From the NCBI GenBank assembly GCA_004794655.1, contig SMMW01000005.1:434001-498000 (forward strand): a stretch of 64,000 nucleotides of DNA. The letters are read 5' to 3'. Source of the stretch: Marisa cornuarietis (Eukaryota; Mollusca; Gastropoda; Architaenioglossa; Ampullariidae). The notes beneath the pieces are model-generated. The model ran no database searches and was not told the origin of the DNA. It saw only the letters and a program-made list of their open reading frames with translations. Of this stretch, positions 59,226-64,000 are shown in pieces; positions within the stretch are counted from its first letter, which is position 1, and every line of letters begins with the position of its first letter. The position numbers and the translations under genes are program-made.

Positions 59226-60705
59226 CTTTTTTACTGATAATGTCAGCTTGTCGACAGGAGTTTTGCTATCTTAAGTCGGCCTGACGAAACCACTTTGTAA
59301 GAAACCCGCGCTTGATGTCAATGCGTTAAACAGCTACAGCCCACTTTCAAACTTGCCTTTCCTCTGTAAGATAATGTAGTTTAAGCACAGCTCCGAGTTT
59401 ACTTACAGGAACACCTCCTCATCTCTTAAGCTCAGTCGGCCTATAGGCCTTTTCACAGTAACTCTCATCGTAGTAACCAAGAACATATTCTCCCCTCGTT
59501 AGTGGTCGTGTTTCCGTCTCTGCTTAACCTGTCTGTTGCATTTGACACTATCGACCACTCTTTGCTGCTTTAAAGAATTCGCATCCTTTAAAAAATTTCT
59601 GGACCCGCTTTAGTACACTTTAACTGCTATCTAATAGGACACAGACTGTGTTCATCGACGGTCAAACATTTCGCCATGCTCCACTTTCTTGTGGCGTCCC
59701 CCAAAATTCAGTACTTGGGTCCATTCTGTTCATTTTGTACACAACACCACTTTCATCATGCATCCACTCCTAGTATGTTATTCATCAGTAATATGTTGTG
59801 ACAAGCAACTGTACTGCTCCACTCAGCCGACTGAGTCTCACTCTGCTCTTAACACCATTGAGGCCAGTATTAGCATCGGCAAAGTTTGGATGGAAGAAAT
59901 CAAACTTGGCTTAAAGATTCTAAAACGGACGCCCTCTTCTCCTCGAGAAGATAAAATCGTTCATCGCTCATCAGTCCAGCCAAGTACGTCAAGGGGAGTG
60001 ACACCAACATCAACTTCACGTCGTCCGTCAGGAATCTGGAATACATTGTCACTGCAGACATGAATCTTAATAAACAAGTTACAGCTGTCTGTCAGTCTGC
60101 CTATTTTAAGTTTCGTAAGATCAGCGCCACCCATCACATTCTCTCTACGCGAGCTACCAACACTCTTGTTCTATCTCGACTTGATTATTGTAATTCTTTG
60201 CTTGCAGGTTGCCCCGCATATCTTATTTATAAACTCCAGAATGTTTGGAACCATTGGAACGTCTGATGCTTAGAGCTAGGAAGCGGAACCAAGTCCCTCC
60301 TCTCCTTAATTTTATGCACTGGCTACCCATCCTTTCTCGCATCCAGTACAAACTGACCGTGCTACACTTTCATTTTTTGCAGGCTTCTGCCCTGACTAAA
60401 CTCAGCTCCCCGTCTGATAACCATATACCGATTTTTAGTTAGTGTGCACCAAAACAGTAGAACTCTCTCCAACTACCAACCTGCAATTAAACGTTAACTA
60501 AAAACACATTTCTTACATGAGCATTACTCCTTACCACAGTCCACATTATGATGGTCCATTTTCTTATTCTTTCTTTTATTTTATTGTCTATTGACAAGTC
60601 CGCCTGCGTGTCTTCCTCTGCAAGTTCATGAATCTCTCAATCCTTACTGTTTATTACTCGAGCCCTCTTTGCATCGACTATAGTTTTATATATACACTGT
60701 ATATA

Positions 60706-61163
60706 TGTAACAGGGTCGCCTACCACACGGCACACAACAACACACTCAACGCGTGCCGTAGGTTGATGAAACCTTTTTATTCTTGCGACCGCGTGCTGGT
60801 CAGCTGAACATTACACAGTATTCGAGTATCCGTAACATTATCAAGGACTCTATCAGCCGGGCTGCTGGCTTGCGTCCTTCTCACGTGTTCTCTCTCTCTC
60901 TCGTCTCTCCCCGTCGAGCTTCTCCCTTCCCTTTTATATCCCCCCGGGAGGGCTAAAGTGGCAGGGGTGCCCGGCCGTATCGGACGGCAGCGCTGCTGTG
61001 TCCACCTGGGGAAGGTGGGGTTGAGGGGTGTCGCCCCGTCCTTCTCTCGTGGCTCCCCTCCGCCCTCCCGGACCCAAAACAAACCCGGGAGCCAATCACC
61101 GCTAACTGGCCGCCCAACTGGCCAATCGGCCTTCAGCTGGCCTCTTGGCCAGCTTCTATCACA
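60706..61163 (-). mobile_element. 458-bp solo LTR, minus strand
   Basis: On the minus strand the element runs TGTGATAG ... CTGTTACA, with the canonical TG...CA ends. It contains GATATAAAAGGG (TATA box, plus-strand position about 60930-60941) and, downstream, GAATAAAAAGG (polyadenylation signal, about 60773-60783), in the right order for U3-R-U5. The U3 part has repeated ggcc-rich words. TATA flanks both ends (60702-60705 and 61164-61167), a possible 4-bp target duplication. No internal retroelement sequence remains. Confidence 0.72.
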
Positions 61164-61216
61164 TATACATATTCTCCTTCATGAACGTAATCATGTGCTA
61201 TAGAAATCACGCGATT

Positions 61217-61268
61217 ATTATGATGATGATGATGATGATGATGATGATTATTATTATTATTATTATTA
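61217..61268. repeat. (ATG)n(ATT)n compound microsatellite
   Basis: Terminal repeat of the interrupted LINE. Confidence 0.9.
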
Positions 61269-61480
61269 TAACACAGATCTAGAGATTTAAAGTGCCTAAG
61301 GATACTGTTCCGTATTTCTTACGAGGATCACTAGTCCAACGATTTTGAACGAAGCACAGTCGTTGTCCGTGTAGGTACCTAGAAAACCTTGCTCGTAATG
61401 GTGAAATCTCGCAAACTGCTCTGGTTTGACCATATCACCAGGCACGGCACATTATCTAAGCCCGTACATCCGGTGGTATT
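61269..61480 (+). mobile_element. RTE-type LINE fragment, right part of the nested insertion
   Basis: Frames read L-L-V-M-V-K-S-R-K-L-L-W-F-D-H-I-T-R-H-G-T with L-S-K-P-V, matching the R-K-L-x-W-F-G-H-V-x-R-H segment of RTE-type ORFs, preceded by a decayed K-C-L-R-x-L-x-R-I-S. This is where the element at 58700-59225 would continue after a small gap. Confidence 0.65.
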
Positions 61481-61659
61481 TTATGACAAAGAGGAATGAG
61501 AGATTTTATATTAATATTTTTGTCTTAAGCACACCTGGATTTGTCGAGAAAACAGGAAGTGACGAAACAAACGTATTTCTAAAAATAGCCCCGTCTGCAC
61601 AATCTGAAGTCGATGAGAAAAGATGTAATCCTCGGTAAAAGAAAACTGATAACCACACA

Positions 61660-61971
61660 TTGTGCTTCGACACTCAGAGGGAGTTAGTTTGTACTCATGA
61701 AGGAAATCCTAAAGATAATGGCAGCAAACGCCAGTGGATTCACTTTGTTCAAACATGCCGTGCGAACTTGGTCCCCACACCGCGCTCACGAATTTGCTCA
61801 AAACATTTTAAAATCGATTGTTATCCAGTCACTTATACAGTACAAGCAAGTCTTGGACTTTCAGTAAATCGAAGAAATCTTATTCCTACAGCAGTGCTTA
61901 CTATACAACAGCACGAGATGTTAAAACCAACTACGACTGCTGGTAGACCAAGCACCAGATATGCAACATAA
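61660..61971 (+). pseudogene. Partial THAP-type zinc-finger ORF
   Basis: The frame shows the second half of a THAP (C2CH) DNA-binding domain: K-R-Q-W-I-H-F-V, then S-R-I-C-S-K-H-F-K-I-D-C-Y, then L-G-L-S-V-N-R-R-N-L-I-P-T-A-V-L-T-I, equivalent to the conserved L-x-P-x-A-V-P-T-I box (second P replaced by L). The N-terminal C-x(2-4)-C pair is not visible in frame, so the finger is incomplete unless a separate exon supplies it. THAP domains occur in P-element-like transposases and in host transcription factors; the repeat-rich surroundings favour a transposon relic. The stop is at 61969-61971. Confidence 0.6.
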
Positions 61972-63119
61972 ACGGTTTGTACACCGTCTGATCTACAAGT
62001 AACATCGTGTGACAGTCACAATCACAACAACATCAGTCGTATCTTTATCCAGCATAATGCTCAAAACAACTGACAGTGTGAGGGCACCATTGATATGCGT
62101 GATCAAAACAGCTAAAAAAAAGAATTGAGGATGATAAACGTATTATGAGGAGCTTAACGGGAACACGTGCGAGTATCAGTAAGTAAATAGAAAATTTTGC
62201 ATGCAGCTAAATGAGGAAGAAATAAGTTTTTACATCGATAAACATGTTTCAAAATATCATTTTTAACTGTAAAAAATCCTTATCAGCAGTCAGTTGTAAC
62301 TATTGTTGCCCATTAAATATTTTGATCTGATTGACTTACCAGTCTGTTGAATGAATTCAGTTTGGACCAATTTTTAGCTTCATTCGAAGCTTCTAAATAA
62401 AGTTCCAATCTGTAGGGCTGTATTCCAAGTTCAGTTGTTTCATTTTTTCGGCGAACGAAGTCACTTCTTGAACACGACAACCTGAGCGATGTTTCTTCGT
62501 TTGACTTAAAGACATGCACACTCGCTGTTACAAATACTTCGATCGCGTAAGAGAACCTCCAGTATAGGAGAGTAATTTTCTCCCGCCTTCCTAGTTGTAG
62601 GTGAGAATGCCGATGTTTGATGGCTTATATCTTTAAAATTAAGGATCATGATGTACTCATATTTGGAAAATTATTATTTTAAAACGAACTTAATCCGATT
62701 ATAAAGAAATAATGTTGCGAGCGAGTTGACCTTTAAACAATCCTTAAAATCGATTTGGAGGTAAACTGTCACATGCAAAGTACCAAATAGACCAGAAAGA
62801 TGTGGCTCAATTTCGGATTGTTAAATCGTGCCTAGTCAGTCCCCTGACTAAAGGTATAATGAATTAAACCTACCGTCCTTAATAAAAAAAAAGATTGTTC
62901 ATTCACTCTACAACCCAGACTGTTTAAACATTATGGTATTGAAAACTATTGGTTCTCCATAATAATGATCCTGACAGAAAAGTTAAAAAACATTGTTACC
63001 GAAGTCTGCTATCTTGTCATCTAGGTAAACTCGCTATTCAGGTAAGGAAAAAAGGGAAAAAAACAGATGTAACATTGTACAAACAAATTTTAAACTAAAT
63101 CTCAGTTATAAAACACTAA
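61972..63119. other. No gene seen
   Basis: The short minus-strand frame at 62313-62519 has no recognisable domain. AT-rich throughout. Confidence 0.5.
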
Positions 63120-63250
63120 TAATAAACAGGAGACACGAACAGAGTATAAAGGACGGAAAAGAAACAACTATGCAGACAAGTAATAAAAGACAAACACGAA
63201 AGACAAAGAGGAATCAGGGAACTAACAACAAGGAGGGAGAGTCATAAATC
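63120..63250 (-). mobile_element. LINE 3'-untranslated fragment, minus strand
   Basis: gacaagtaataaaagacaaa followed by gaggaatcagggaac is close to the reverse complement of 48600-48660 in the 3' untranslated part of the LINE in gene C intron 2. The terminal repeat is not preserved. Confidence 0.55.
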
Positions 63251-64000
63251 TGCAGTGATATGACTAATTATAATTAAATAAATATTAACTAAATATTTTG
63301 GGAGTTTTGTAGCTGTAATCATATTTTACTGTAGCATGCTTGTTTAGTTTTGAAAAATAAACACATTGATTTTTACACCACATATTAAACACTCTCGAAA
63401 TCAGTCTTATCCTTTGTCAACGCCTTCTGTCTCGACAATACAACGACAATAGAATTTGTGCCCTGCATTGGATCTACATTCTTGCTGTTCTTCATCAATA
63501 ATAAGAGTTACTTGAACTACAGTTTATTACAAAGATAACACGTTCACACTTACACCAAATAAATTTTCTATTGTCCAAATAAACTGACCGCTGAACAAAC
63601 GATTTTCTTCGGTTGACAAAGAGAGCATAAATACGGAATTTCAGCCGCTGCTTTTAAGTAGCACATTTACCCAACTCGGGTATGCGAACTTCCTGGGTAA
63701 ACATGCTTCGTGAATACAAGCCCTGAATGATCCTCACCATTGCTAACTTATCATCTCCATTTTAAGAACAGGCGTGTAGCTGACATGAACATTACTCACT
63801 GCTTCATGTGAATGCCTAAGACATCTCGATCAGGATATAAAATATTCTCTGATGGAATATAGGAAGGAAGAAAGGAAATCAATGAAGACTCAATTAATTA
63901 AGGACGAAAAAGACTTGATTTTGGTTGCTTATATTTTGTACTGTCTAATTTTCTTATTCCCAGTTTATTCTATAAATTTGAATTTGAAATACTGCTTACT
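63251..64000. other. No gene seen
   Basis: AT-rich sequence with no long frames or recognised repeats up to the window edge. Confidence 0.5.

Larger units (their letters stand above)
59226..61268 (+). mobile_element. CR1/L2-type LINE, degenerate, interrupted by a solo LTR
   Basis: More complete at its 5' side than the copy in gene B: K-K-P-A-L-D-V-N-A-L-N-S-Y and N-L-P-F-L-C, then V-A-F-D-T-I-D-H-S-L-L (motif A), T-S-S-V-R-N-L, V-L-S-R-L-D-Y-C-N-S-L-L-A-G-C-P and a decayed L-H-W-L-P. Stops and frameshifts are frequent. The untranslated end is split at 60705 by the LTR and resumes at 61164 with atcatgtgctatagaaatca and ATG/ATT repeats (61217-61268). Confidence 0.8.

Overview
This is animal nuclear DNA: large AT-rich introns with GT-AG junctions, CA/TG and ATT microsatellites, and non-LTR retrotransposons of the CR1/L2, RTE and RNase-H-bearing I/Jockey/R1 groups, tRNA-derived SINEs, an LTR element and a foldback MITE. 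The mix resembles a mollusc, probably a gastropod, but that is inference; no species marker is present.

The coding content is a cluster of at least three plus-strand, type-I membrane receptor genes. Gene A (5252-7302; signal-peptide exon not found) has one ten-cysteine ectodomain, a transmembrane (TM) helix and a very short tail. Gene B (11372-26816, 14 exons, 839 codons when joined) has a signal peptide, five Ig-like domains, a TM helix and a tail of about 240 residues with many tyrosine motifs, including S-E-Y-V-V-L (canonical ITIM) and T-E-Y-C-S-L (ITIM/ITSM-like). Gene C (39339-51282, five exons, 223 codons) is a paralogue of A, with all ten cysteines in the same order and a short tail. 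All three share one exon plan: symmetrical phase 1-1 ectodomain exons, a phase 1-1 TM exon, then a 13-22 nt micro-exon that shifts phase 1 to 2. The arrangement looks like a paired inhibitory/short-tailed receptor family and is the most interesting system here. Loose pieces (possible terminal exons at 29390 and 36063, a minus-strand signal-peptide exon at 43112-43199) suggest more family members or alternative ends.

Layout. 1-2.6 kb: broken Ty3/gypsy-type pol remnant and long GC-rich LTR with two tandem arrays. 4.3-4.6 kb: LINE 3' tail. 5.2-7.3 kb: gene A. 9.8-10.0 kb: SINE-like block. 11.2-26.8 kb: gene B, whose introns hold a CR1/L2 LINE, a SINE plus foldback MITE, and a degenerate RNase-H LINE. 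27-39 kb: mostly gene-poor, with a three-copy 126-bp repeat. 39.3-51.3 kb: gene C with a 7.8-kb first intron. 51.9-54.1 kb: SINE joined to a nearly intact RTE-type reverse transcriptase ORF. 58.7-61.5 kb: a three-level nest (RTE interrupted by CR1/L2 LINE interrupted by a 458-bp solo LTR). 61.6-62.0 kb: partial THAP zinc-finger ORF. The rest to 64 kb is non-coding with one more LINE tail.

Gene models were assembled by hand from splice signals and reading-frame continuity; family calls come from motif recognition, without searches.
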